Shown: positions 50,335-57,797 of the stretch, piece after piece
How positions within the stretch are numbered: position 1 is the stretch's first letter
How the letters are laid out: every line of letters starts with the position of its first letter
Source of the DNA: JAWUXM01 sp034111325
GTDB lineage: Bacteria; Pseudomonadota; Alphaproteobacteria; Rickettsiales; JABIRX01
Reading direction: 5' to 3'
Length of the DNA: 64,000 bases
Assembly: GCA_034111325.1 (NCBI GenBank)
Contig: JAWUXM010000002.1
Coordinates: 1-64,000 of the forward strand
Translations under genes and position numbers: made by a program
The notes under the pieces: generated by a model
Database searches by the model: none
What the model saw: the letters and a program-made list of their open reading frames with translations, nothing else
What the model was told of the DNA's origin: nothing

Positions 50335-50549
50335 TATTGACCTAATAGTGTTTTTTTGGCAGTTTTAGCCTCTTCTTTAATACCCTGAGAGCTAGTAAGG
50401 ATCGTTCTTTTGCGACCTTGATTGTTTTTTGATTTCTTAATTTGCTCTGCTTTTGCGGTCTGGCTCTCTTGACTAACCTCGGCAGGGGCAAGCGGCTCTG
50501 GCGAAGGGGCTGGGGCGGCGGCTATTTGTGGCTTAACTGTGTTGCACAT
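50334..50549 (-). CDS. Small conserved phage protein between terminase and portal
   Basis: 71 residues. N-terminal Pro/Ala/Glu-rich spacer, then a conserved-looking GRKRTILTSSQG and a C-terminal KKTLLGQ. The R-x-x-ILT plus KTLLG pattern recurs in small proteins next to portal genes of many tailed phages, function unknown. Confidence 0.65.
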   Translation of the reverse strand: MCNTVKPQIAAAPAPSPEPLAPAEVSQESQTAKAEQIKKSKNNQGRKRTILTSSQGIKEEAKTAKKTLLGQ

Positions 50550-50638
50550 ATCTCTCTCATAATTGATAAACTATCAAACCAGACGGTTTGTTTACAAATT
50601 AATAAATTAAGAGTTTTACTTAAAAGTAAAGTTAAAAA

Positions 50639-52159
50639 TTAATCCTTCATATTCTCACATTGATCTCCAACGTTGGTATCGTGCGGAGAATATGCTTGGC
50701 GCTTATAAATTGGCATGGCGAACGAGAGCATTAAAGCATCCAGCTTGCCTGGGCTTGGCAAACCACGAGCCTTTAGATCTTTCTTCGCTTCTAACTGAAT
50801 CTTGCCGTCCAACCGTGAAACTGTTTCAATTGAATTTAAATCACTAATCAAATCATCATTGTCGGGAATAGCGCCACCCTCCTGCAACCACTTTTTCGTT
50901 TGACCTGCCATGTAAGCTTTCATGTTCAAGAAGCCCTTGTCGGGTGATGCCCCTGCGAACCAAACTAAGTGCCAGTCCCTATTCCATGTCCTGCCCACTG
51001 AAATAATACCCGTGCCATAACCAGCGTCAATTATCACTCCATCAGCCTTGTGTTGGTCTTCCAACTGCGCTATCAGCGTTGCAACAACCACATCATTGTC
51101 ATTTTTAGGTATTGTTTTAAGCAGAGAGAACGCCAAACCTTGACGCATTCCAATCTCCAACATGTCGTCACCTTCCCAAGCGGGATCAACAGTGATGATC
51201 TTTGGCGCAAAATTATATTGATGAGGCTGTAAATGCTTGCCCCTTGCCGCCTCGATGTCCTTCTCATTGAAAAATTGCTTGATAGATTGACTAGGAAATA
51301 CGCCTCTTACACGGACTTTGAAAAAGTCTGAGTCTTCGCCGTAATCGCTTTTCCAGTCTTCAATCCTTTTCTTATTCGTGATTTGGACTGTGCGAGAGTC
51401 AATGTGTATAGTCCGCCAGCGATGCCTGAACTTTCTAAAGCATTCACGAAAGCGTCCTGAATTTCTAGTAGGATTGCCGAAAACAAACCAGAAGGGCTCG
51501 CCGTCCGTTGTGCCCCCCTCTGCCACTTCCCATATTTTATCTGGCACTGCAGAAGCCTCATCAAAAATATAAAATGGTGAAGATGTCGCAGCATGTAACC
51601 CCGCAAAGCTCTCTGAGTTCTCTTCTCTGCAGGTCTGAGCGTCCGCTCTCCATGTGGTGGGATAAAACTTGTGATAGATGTTCATGTTACCACGACCATT
51701 GTTGTACTCGAACCATTCGCCAGTGATGCACTTCTTTTTCCACTTGCCCAGCTCCGCCCATGTCTTGGTTTTTAACTGATCAGACGTATTCGCTGTAATC
51801 ACACCCCGAGCGTTGGGGCGAGTTGATAAGATGAACAATATACAAATAGCGGTAAGCGCAGACTTTCCGATTCCATGACCAGAAGCAATCGCAGCCTGAT
51901 AGGCGTTGACAGCCTTCTTGCCATTAAAACCGTTCTTCCTGATAGCCTCGCCCCAAGCATCAAGAAACTCTAGTGCATACTCATCTAAGCCATACTCAGA
52001 CTTCCAGACATGTTTGTACTTTTCGGGGGTTTTTACAATTTGAAGCTCTGGGTCGCTATCCCAGTCAAAAGCGTATGCAGCCCACTGTAAGGGATGCCCA
52101 AAATATTTACCCGCATCTTCTATTAACATTGCGTCAACTTCGTTTATTTCTTGACGCAT
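50639..52159 (-). CDS. Terminase large subunit
   Basis: 506 residues. ATPase domain: Walker A S93-G-H-G-I-G-K-S100, Walker B FYIFDEAS. Nuclease domain with catalytic aspartates in TVDPAWEGDD, VIIDAGYG and LDALMLS. This motor cuts and packages DNA into the prohead. It begins 0 bp after the small subunit stop. Confidence 0.92.
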   Translation of the reverse strand: MRQEINEVDAMLIEDAGKYFGHPLQWAAYAFDWDSDPELQIVKTPEKYKHVWKSEYGLDEYALEFLDAWGEAIRKNGFNGKKAVNAYQAAIASGHGIGKSALTAICILFILSTRPNARGVITANTSDQLKTKTWAELGKWKKKCITGEWFEYNNGRGNMNIYHKFYPTTWRADAQTCREENSESFAGLHAATSSPFYIFDEASAVPDKIWEVAEGGTTDGEPFWFVFGNPTRNSGRFRECFRKFRHRWRTIHIDSRTVQITNKKRIEDWKSDYGEDSDFFKVRVRGVFPSQSIKQFFNEKDIEAARGKHLQPHQYNFAPKIITVDPAWEGDDMLEIGMRQGLAFSLLKTIPKNDNDVVVATLIAQLEDQHKADGVIIDAGYGTGIISVGRTWNRDWHLVWFAGASPDKGFLNMKAYMAGQTKKWLQEGGAIPDNDDLISDLNSIETVSRLDGKIQLEAKKDLKARGLPSPGKLDALMLSFAMPIYKRQAYSPHDTNVGDQCENMKD

Positions 52160-52597
52160 CTAATCCTCTAAGCAGCCACGATTTCGAGCCGCCATTATTC
52201 TCATCGCCATATCACCCTTAAAATTGATATCTTGCTCCGTCTTATCCTTCCATTTAAAATTATTCTTCAAAACAAAGTCGGCTTTGTTTCCTTTGTTGCC
52301 CTCAAAGAGCTGATCTACAGCGTACATTTCACATTTTTTCTTCGCACGTGCGATGGTCGAGCCGAAAAATTGCCCGTCCACATCTCCTAACTTCTCATAG
52401 TTTCGCAAAGTATCGTTGCTGATTTCTAAGTAAGCACAAAGTCCAGTTATGTGTATCGGAGCAGGCGAAGGAATCATTACTACACTACCGTCTTTAGTGA
52501 TGAACGCTCTCTTACGCTTTGCACAATCCAAGAAATAAGCGTCTATGCTTTTTTTGAGCTCTTCTGAAGAAGTGTATATTGGGGGTCTGCCTGCCAT
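52160..52597 (-). CDS. Terminase small subunit (P22 gp3-like)
   Basis: 145 residues. GRPPIYTSSEELKKSIDAYF, HITGLCAYLEISNDTLRNYEKLG (DNA-binding helix-turn-helix-like) and FVLKNNFKWKDKTE are characteristic of gp3-type small terminases. It recognises the packaging site. ATAAGGTAAAGT precedes the ATG, followed by the large subunit without a gap. Confidence 0.85.
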   Translation of the reverse strand: MAGRPPIYTSSEELKKSIDAYFLDCAKRKRAFITKDGSVVMIPSPAPIHITGLCAYLEISNDTLRNYEKLGDVDGQFFGSTIARAKKKCEMYAVDQLFEGNKGNKADFVLKNNFKWKDKTEQDINFKGDMAMRIMAARNRGCLED

Positions 52598-52658
52598 ACT
52601 TTACCTTATAAAAAAGTAAAGTTATTAAAAATGGCTTATTTGTCAAGTTTGAGCTTCA

Positions 52659-52823
52659 TTACCCAAATATCGAGATTTCAAGCAAAATGAAAAGCGCAAG
52701 CGCAACAAAGAATATACCCCATTGCTCACGCTTTGCTTTTTTTAATAGCTTGTTGCAACATTGAAGCTCGTCTACAAGCTTGCTTGCTTCTTTTCCATTC
52801 CACTTTGTTTTTTCTTTATTCAT
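52659..52823 (-). CDS. 54-residue tail-anchored membrane protein
   Basis: Lysine-rich soluble N-terminus with two adjacent cysteines (LQCCNKLL), then a C-terminal membrane helix (WGIFFVALALFILLEISIF). The ATG shares one base with the stop of the upstream small gene (TGATG). No family recognised. Confidence 0.55.
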   Translation of the reverse strand: MNKEKTKWNGKEASKLVDELQCCNKLLKKAKREQWGIFFVALALFILLEISIFG

Positions 52824-52990
52824 CAGTATCTACCATCCTCAATTACACCATCACGAATCACGGTAGGTGAGAAAGACGTTGTTTTGCTAATTAGCAAGGC
52901 AAAAATCAAAAGGACAGCTAACAATATAGCTACTATCTGCGTGAACTTTGCACCAAGAAGGGCTCTGAATATTTCAAGTAATATTTTCAT
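52823..52990 (-). CDS. 55-residue single-span membrane protein
   Basis: One membrane helix (IVAILLAVLLIFALLI, residues ~18-34) between a short amphipathic N-terminus and a polar tail. It is translationally coupled to the tail-anchored protein at 52659-52823. Could be a holin-like or excluding protein. Position upstream of the terminase genes, not the lysis region, argues for caution. Confidence 0.55.
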   Translation of the reverse strand: MKILLEIFRALLGAKFTQIVAILLAVLLIFALLISKTTSFSPTVIRDGVIEDGRY

Positions 52991-53111
52991 TTTTTCCTTA
53001 TTTTAGATTATTAAATATAAGCCATTTTAAAGCACCTCTTTTACTTTTTAGCCACCTTCCCACCTAAAAGGCTTGAAAGTACAATGAGAAGGCAACTATT
53101 AAAGAATATAG

Positions 53112-53849
53112 CTAGTTCGGAGGCACTCCCTTTGTATAAGCTAGCGCCCATTTCGGAAACGCTTTGTTTAAATCACGAGGAAACCCTCCTCGCTTTTCTA
53201 TCCCCTGAACGTAAACTTTCATCAGTTTGTAAAGATTCCAGCTCGGAGCATAAATTTTCAATTCAGACAAAGCATCTTGTGAAAGTGCTTCTACTAATTT
53301 TCGAGAGCCTCGATCTATATCTCCATTTCCAACACCAACACCCCCCAATAAATTTATTTTTTTAGCACCCTCTTTTTCTTTTTCCTTCTCGGCATCTAAA
53401 GAAGGTGTTGGTGTTATAGAAACACCTTCTTTGTGGGTGTGGGTGTGGTGTAGCATTGCGTTCGCATCTGCGTTCGCATCATCTTTATTTTCCTTTTTCC
53501 ACCTCGCATTCGCAGACGCGCGGGCTTTCGCTGATTTTTCCCTAATAGTTTCCAGCTCTTTTTCTGCTCTCTTATGTGTCCATTTCGTGACCGTTTTCCG
53601 ACCATTTTCCGACCGCTCTTCGACAACTTTAATGAAAAATCTTTCAAGAATTAGGACTATTGCTTGCTTTTCTGAGCGTGAAAAAGCACGACAAACGCAA
53701 TATATTCTTTTCTTATCATCTATGAATCCACCCTCGTTTAAATAATAATAATCCAACAATCTTCTATAAGCTCCGTCTTCTATCATGCTTAAATCAGATG
53801 TGGCTTTTGCGTAGTCACTAATGAAAAAACTATACCAAATGGTTGTCAT
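53112..53849 (-). CDS. DUF1376 (YdaU-like) phage replication-region protein
   Basis: 245 residues from the ATG at 53849, which has GAGG six bases upstream. Longer starts at 53861 and 53870 lack it. The N-terminus WYSFFISDYAKATSDLSMIEDGAYRRLLDYYYLNEGG is the DUF1376 domain, often placed where phages keep DnaA/DnaC-type replication helpers. A lysine/alanine-rich linker and a polar C-terminus follow. Overlaps the previous gene by 20 bp. Confidence 0.8.
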   Translation of the reverse strand: MTTIWYSFFISDYAKATSDLSMIEDGAYRRLLDYYYLNEGGFIDDKKRIYCVCRAFSRSEKQAIVLILERFFIKVVEERSENGRKTVTKWTHKRAEKELETIREKSAKARASANARWKKENKDDANADANAMLHHTHTHKEGVSITPTPSLDAEKEKEKEGAKKINLLGGVGVGNGDIDRGSRKLVEALSQDALSELKIYAPSWNLYKLMKVYVQGIEKRGGFPRDLNKAFPKWALAYTKGVPPN

Positions 53850-54204
53850 CTTTGCCCTCATTATTAACAATTAAATTCTGCGCTGGAAATTCGATATTAC
53901 CACTCATTAGCTCTAGATCTTTTGCAATTGACCACATATACTGACGGACGATGTTTTTGATGTTAGGTGGGCACGACTCTTCTTCTAATAGTTGAAGTGT
54001 CATGCCTATTCTAATATTGAATATTTCCGTGACTTTGCAGTCGGACACACAGCGAAACTGCGCTATATTGTCATATATGCGCCAAATTTGCTTTCTTACT
54101 GATTTTTTAATTTTTGCCGACACATCAACAGACTCCAAAAAGTCTGCAATTATAGCTATTTTTGTTGCGAATACATCTCGCACTTGTGCTTTTGCCTTGT
54201 TCAT
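53830..54204 (-). CDS. Hypothetical early protein
   Basis: 124 residues, mostly helical (KIKKSVRKQIWRIYDNIAQF, IKNIVRQYMWSIAKDLELM). Two similar basic-aromatic helices suggest an internal duplication. No family recognised. AGTAAAGTT directly precedes the ATG. Confidence 0.6.
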   Translation of the reverse strand: MNKAKAQVRDVFATKIAIIADFLESVDVSAKIKKSVRKQIWRIYDNIAQFRCVSDCKVTEIFNIRIGMTLQLLEEESCPPNIKNIVRQYMWSIAKDLELMSGNIEFPAQNLIVNNEGKDDNHLV

Positions 54205-54248
54205 AACTTTACTTTCTTAAACTTTTACTGCACTTAAAGCGTTGCTTA

Positions 54249-54530
54249 CTATAGTCTTAGTGCCTTTTCTTCTTCTATTAACTGCCTAGTCTTTTCCAAA
54301 AGCTCTTTTTGCGTTCCGAAATTCTTCTCAAACTCTTTTGTGCCTGCATGTACAGCTACACCCCAACCACCTATTCGATGATGAGGTGGGCAAAGTGGTA
54401 TTACATCATAATTACTCGACTTCAAACCCATTCCTGCGCCAGTTAAGTGATGGATTTCAGCGGGTGCAAAACATAATATACAGCCTATGCTAGCGACTAA
54501 GTCCAAGTGCTTCTTCTCAGCTTTTTTCAC
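54249..54530 (-). CDS. Ref-like HNH-type nuclease
   Basis: 93 residues with a GTG start. CILCFAPAEIHHLTGAGMG and PLCPPHHRIGGWGVAVHAG carry the Cys and His pattern of the Ref (P1 recombination-enhancing, RecA-dependent nuclease) type. It would nick or cut DNA in recombination/replication. GTG overlaps the TGA stop of the preceding 30-residue gene. Confidence 0.75.
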   Translation of the reverse strand: MKKAEKKHLDLVASIGCILCFAPAEIHHLTGAGMGLKSSNYDVIPLCPPHHRIGGWGVAVHAGTKEFEKNFGTQKELLEKTRQLIEEEKALRL

Positions 54531-54619
54531 AAAAGCTGCCCCAAAAAATACCCTATGAGTAAACCGATGCAGACGGCATTTAGTGCAAGCCTTTCTTCCC
54601 GCCTATTTAACTTTCTCAT
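54527..54619 (-). CDS. 30-residue single-span peptide
   Basis: A charged N-terminus (RKLNRREER), then a hydrophobic span (LNAVCIGLLIGYFLGQLL). It overlaps DUF1064 by ATGA and the Ref-like gene by GTGA, so all three are translationally linked. This speaks for real translation even though the peptide is tiny. Confidence 0.5.
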   Translation of the reverse strand: MRKLNRREERLALNAVCIGLLIGYFLGQLL

Positions 54620-54999
54620 TGGACCTCTAAAAAAATATAATCAGGGTATTTTAGCTTAAAAAGCTTACGCCTTAAAATGTACGCCGTTTCTTTGGCTGTA
54701 AATGCGGACTTAACCTCGTAAACATATTTTTGCCCATTTTCTACATAGCTTGCTTCTGGCGTATATTTAGCCCCTATCTCTGTTTTTCCAGACGAGTCTT
54801 TAAATGAATCAAAGAGCTGAAATTTTGGCTTCATCTTTAACTCTGTGATCTCACCCTGCCCTTCCCTAATCTTTAGCTCGTAACAGTTTTTATGCTCTAA
54901 TTTTGAATCGTAAGTGACACCACCCACGACAACCTTTCTGTTTTTATATTTTTGCCTGGGATATAGTGCCCTATGCAATTCCTGCCTTGCTTTACTCAT
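54616..54999 (-). CDS. DUF1064 (Holliday-junction-resolvase-like) phage protein
   Basis: 127 residues. YDSKLEHKNCYELKIREGQGEI, KPKFQLFDSF, YTPEASYVENGQKYVYEVKSAF and LRRKLFKLKYPDYIFLEVQ are family features. PD-(D/E)xK residues are visible (E in the first helix, then E and EVK). Such proteins act as nucleases on recombination intermediates. Part of the early leftward operon. Confidence 0.8.
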   Translation of the reverse strand: MSKARQELHRALYPRQKYKNRKVVVGGVTYDSKLEHKNCYELKIREGQGEITELKMKPKFQLFDSFKDSSGKTEIGAKYTPEASYVENGQKYVYEVKSAFTAKETAYILRRKLFKLKYPDYIFLEVQ

Positions 55000-55032
55000 G
55001 CAAACCTTGCTTTATAATAAATATATCAAAAA

Positions 55033-55242
55033 TTATATTGGCGCAACTTTCATATCCTCAAAGCCGTAATATGAGTTTGCATCAACCGCTCCTTTGGTGT
55101 ACCTGAAAAGCGTCGACATATCCTCCTCATGGGGGATCTTACCATTCTTATAGAGCGAGATTCTCGATTCGGGAATGCCAGTGTCTTCACTGATTTTCCT
55201 GCCCTTTATTTTGTTTATGTGCATCCAGCGGTATAATTGCAT
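55033..55242 (-). CDS. Cro-like helix-turn-helix protein
   Basis: 69 residues. A compact HTH (GRKISEDTGIPESRISLYKNGKIP) is seen, divergently transcribed from the cI-like repressor. First gene of the leftward lytic operon. Promoter with TTGACA at 55298-55303 (see operator entry). Confidence 0.8.
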   Translation of the reverse strand: MQLYRWMHINKIKGRKISEDTGIPESRISLYKNGKIPHEEDMSTLFRYTKGAVDANSYYGFEDMKVAPI

Positions 55243-55260
55243 TTTAATAAAAAAATTGAT

Positions 55261-55311
55261 AATAATATTATTTATGTATGTAATTAATTTATTAATTTGT
55301 CAAGAAAATTA
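55261..55311 (-). promoter_or_regulatory. Leftward early promoter (PR-like) and operator candidate
   Basis: Minus strand: -35 TTGACA (55303-55298), 17-bp spacer, weak -10 CATACA (55280-55275). The 16-mer TTGACAAATTAATAAA (55288-55303) recurs exactly at the rightward promoter at 56804. A perfect palindrome AATAATATTATT (55261-55272) sits at the expected transcription start. Confidence 0.6.
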
Positions 55312-55387
55312 CTGTTTACATAAAGCTATGTTCTATTTTCTATTCTGGCGGTCTAATGTTAATTAATAATTAAATTAATCTACTTAC

Positions 55388-55828
55388 ATGCTTAAAAAGA
55401 AGAGGATTCTATCCAACAAGGTGAAGGATATTAGGGCGGCTAAGGGCTGGACTCAATCCAAGCTATCCGAAGAGTCGGGCATAGATGAAACCGAAATCAG
55501 CCAAATCGAAAACTGTAAAAGATCAATCAGCAGCGAAAGAATGCACATATTAACCAATGCGCTAGGCTGCACAATATCTGAACTGCTAGGAGAGAGTGAC
55601 TATCGAGCGCAAGCAAAAGAAGAGATAGAGGAGGAGTTGTTGCAAAAAATAATGACCATTGTCAAGCAAAGAGCGGCAGATAAGGGATATAGCATCACGA
55701 GAGTGCAATTTACAAAAGCAGTAATGCTGATTTATGATGATATAATTAGGCAAAAAGACAAATATAAAACAATCGACTCTAGCATTGTTGACAATGTAGT
55801 AAGTCTAAAAAATTACAGAGAGAGATAA
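55388..55828 (+). CDS. cI-type repressor without peptidase domain
   Basis: 146 residues. The N-terminal XRE domain VKDIRAAKGWTQSKLSEESGIDETEISQIENCKRSIS is followed by a helical C-terminal oligomerisation region. The S24/LexA autopeptidase domain of lambda CI is absent, so RecA-driven self-cleavage is not expected. Divergent from cro. Followed 25 bp later by the barrel gene. Confidence 0.8.
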   Translation: MLKKKRILSNKVKDIRAAKGWTQSKLSEESGIDETEISQIENCKRSISSERMHILTNALGCTISELLGESDYRAQAKEEIEEELLQKIMTIVKQRAADKGYSITRVQFTKAVMLIYDDIIRQKDKYKTIDSSIVDNVVSLKNYRER

Positions 55829-55853
55829 TTTTTTTAATTAATTAAGGTAATTT

Positions 55854-56492
55854 ATGAAGCGTTTAAACATTGCTGCAATCGCAGCTTTAATCTCAAGCCC
55901 AGCAGTTGCAGAAAGCAACATATATGCGGGACTGGACTTTCAAGCAAATAAAGCGAATTATTCTGATGAAACAGCAAATATCGCTGGCGAGTCATTTAAT
56001 ATAAAGTATAAAGACTATTACGAAGATGAGTATTTCGGCATATCTCCCTTTATTGGTTTTAACATCACGAAGCATGACAGCGTCGAGCTATCTTACTTTG
56101 CAGACTCAGAGGAAAAATCAAACTCAAACACTGGATATATATTTGTAGCGGACTCAGTGCCTGTAGTTGCCAGAACTCAGATCGACCTAAAAAGTATTAC
56201 TTTAGACTATATGCGCAATTACAACCTAGGTGAGAATACAACACTCTCTCCAATTTTAGGAGTCTCTCGCATCGAGGCGGATCAGATTACCCACCTTGAT
56301 GGCAATGGAGTCACTAGATACACCACCTCTCAATCAGAAAGTGGCTGGGGCGTAGGGATAGGCGCACAAGCGAAGTACGCAGTCACCGAAAAAGCGTTCA
56401 TACGTGCTAGGGCAAAATACACATCCGTTAGCGGCGTTGGTGTCCTTGATAGCATTGTCAGCTATAGCATTGGAGCAGGATACAACTTCTAA
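55854..56492 (+). CDS. Outer-membrane beta-barrel protein in the immunity region
   Basis: 212 residues: signal peptide (cut after SSPAVA, residue ~20), then alternating strands with aromatic ends (YFGISPFIGFNI, TLDYMRNYNLG) and a C-terminal phenylalanine (SIGAGYNF), as outer-membrane porin-like/Omp_b-brl proteins have. AAGGTAATTT precedes the ATG. It is in the same transcription unit as cI and ends at a strong terminator. Probably expressed in the lysogen, altering the host surface. Confidence 0.8.
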   Translation: MKRLNIAAIAALISSPAVAESNIYAGLDFQANKANYSDETANIAGESFNIKYKDYYEDEYFGISPFIGFNITKHDSVELSYFADSEEKSNSNTGYIFVADSVPVVARTQIDLKSITLDYMRNYNLGENTTLSPILGVSRIEADQITHLDGNGVTRYTTSQSESGWGVGIGAQAKYAVTEKAFIRARAKYTSVSGVGVLDSIVSYSIGAGYNF

Positions 56493-56518
56493 TTGCACCC
56501 TTAAAGCGACCAACCTTC

Positions 56519-56549
56519 AAAGCCACCAGAACTCTGGTGGCTTTTTTTG
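56519..56549 (+). terminator. Strong rho-independent terminator after cI-omp unit
   Basis: AAAGCCACCAGA-AC-TCTGGTGGCTTT, 12 perfect pairs, two-base loop, followed by T5. It would isolate repressor/omp transcription from the recombination operon. Confidence 0.93.
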
Positions 56550-56606
56550 TATCAATTTCACGCAAACTTTACTATATTGTCATTCTTTAATACAAATATA
56601 TCACAC

Positions 56607-56768
56607 ATGGAAGAACAGATCATAAAAAATAAGGCAGATAACTTTTTTAAAAGTGAGGTCACTGCACCAAAAAACAACCTAAAGATGCTCTCTTTAATAG
56701 TAGTTGCCCTAATTACAACTTATGCTTACGACCTAGCAAAGACCTTCATATTCCTCAACCTCCTATAG
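56607..56768 (+). CDS. Small membrane protein, hypothetical
   Basis: 53 residues: charged N-terminus, then one membrane helix (LKMLSLIVVALITTYAYDL). No family recognised. Located between the terminator and the rightward promoter, so its own promoter is unclear. Confidence 0.45.
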   Translation: MEEQIIKNKADNFFKSEVTAPKNNLKMLSLIVVALITTYAYDLAKTFIFLNLL

Positions 56769-56776
56769 TTATTGAT

Positions 56777-56832
56777 AAATTAATTGATTAATTAATAAAT
56801 TAATTGACAAATTAATAAAGAACAACTAACAT
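56777..56832 (+). promoter_or_regulatory. Rightward early promoter (PL-like) with tandem operator repeat
   Basis: TTGACA (56804-56809), 17-bp spacer, TAACAT (56827-56832). The -35 is embedded in a 20-bp unit repeated in tandem (56777-56796 and 56797-56816, 18/20 identical). The shared 16-mer TTGACAAATTAATAAA is identical to the one at the cro promoter. Likely binding sites for the cI-type repressor. Confidence 0.65.
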
Positions 56833-56930
56833 TGCAAATATAGCAAGTGGGTTAATAGTTATAAACCTAGCAGAAGCGGGAACTTCCAATACTCACAAGC
56901 TATAATTACTAATTCTTTAGTGAGGTTGTT

Positions 56931-57119
56931 ATGTTGCTGTTAGATTTATTGAATGAAGAGGTGGTCGAGCCTAAGCAGGCAAAGCCGCTCCCTAGTGGTT
57001 TCTTTAGCAAAGTGCGCAAGGAGATTAACGAGTCAGAGATGATATTGCACGAACAAATATTGCTCCAAAACCGCATTGCCCTTGAAAGATTGAGACTAAG
57101 AGGGGTGCGTCATGCTTAA
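56931..57119 (+). CDS. Hypothetical early protein
   Basis: 62 residues, charged and helical, with GAGG upstream of the ATG. First gene after the rightward promoter. Its end overlaps the next ATG by 8 bp. No family recognised. Confidence 0.5.
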   Translation: MLLLDLLNEEVVEPKQAKPLPSGFFSKVRKEINESEMILHEQILLQNRIALERLRLRGVRHA

Positions 57120-57315
57120 TCACTTTTTACTAACTGGTAAATGGAAAAGCGGAGAGAAGCTGCATATGGAGGCGCAATCCTCTGATGAACTTGGCAAAAT
57201 CATAAAGGAGCTTGCATCCATTAGCGATGTGCAGACAGACATAAACCCCCAAGCTGATGAAAAAGAGCGCTTCGATATGGAGAGTTTGCGAGTGAAAGAG
57301 GTGTGCAATGTCTAG
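57112..57315 (+). CDS. Hypothetical early protein
   Basis: 67 residues, acidic-amphipathic (SSDELGKIIKELASI). Overlaps both neighbours by 8 bp, so all three small frames appear translationally coupled. Confidence 0.5.
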   Translation: MLNHFLLTGKWKSGEKLHMEAQSSDELGKIIKELASISDVQTDINPQADEKERFDMESLRVKEVCNV

Positions 57316-57427
57316 TCAATTTGTAGTGAAGGCAACAGCTAAGAGCAATCAGACAATAATCACTGCGCTACGTGAGGCACTCAAGGTCAAATCTGAATTT
57401 AAACGCAAGATAAAAAATGGAAAATAA
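57308..57427 (+). CDS. 39-residue basic peptide
   Basis: Starts MSSQFVVKATAK and ends in a strongly basic helix (KSEFKRKIKNGK). Starts within the end of the preceding gene. No family. Coupled overlap is the main support. Confidence 0.4.
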   Translation: MSSQFVVKATAKSNQTIITALREALKVKSEFKRKIKNGK

Positions 57428-57797
57428 GCACATGCTATGGGCATGGAATTAATATTAATTAGCTTATCGCCGTTAATTATTTGCGGCTTGGCTACAATAT
57501 TTATGAATTAATAAAGTACAACCCTAGCAACAAGGGAGAAGGTTGTAGAACTTATGCGGTGCGGCTTAAAGTATTCCCAATGCAGATAGCATCTATGTAT
57601 TGGCGGCAGAGGTAGGCTGTAGGCGAGAGAGTAAGGCAAATGTACTCGTGACTACTATCTTGAATTAGTTTTGCACAGTTTTGTTCGGCGGAGGTGATCT
57701 GTAAAAAACCCAACAAAGTTATTTATAGAAGAACTTTCAAAAATCTATATGACAGCTGGCAAAGACCGCATTTTTTAAACTTAACAAGGTAAAAACT
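57428..57797 (+). other. 370-bp stretch without a clear gene; structured leader
   Basis: No open frame of note apart from a 24-codon hydrophobic one at 57437-57511. A hairpin TACAACC/GGTTGTA (57517-57547) encloses CCCT/AGGG. The segment ~57590-57640 is rich in G (GGCGGCAGAGGTAGGCTGTAGG). It could be a small RNA or a long leader of tad2. Function not determined. Confidence 0.4.

Noticed and set aside
53431..53745. Plus-strand frame rich in Ala/Phe/Ser opposite the DUF1376 gene
   Set aside because: Antisense shadow of the lysine/alanine-rich linker, no start signal.
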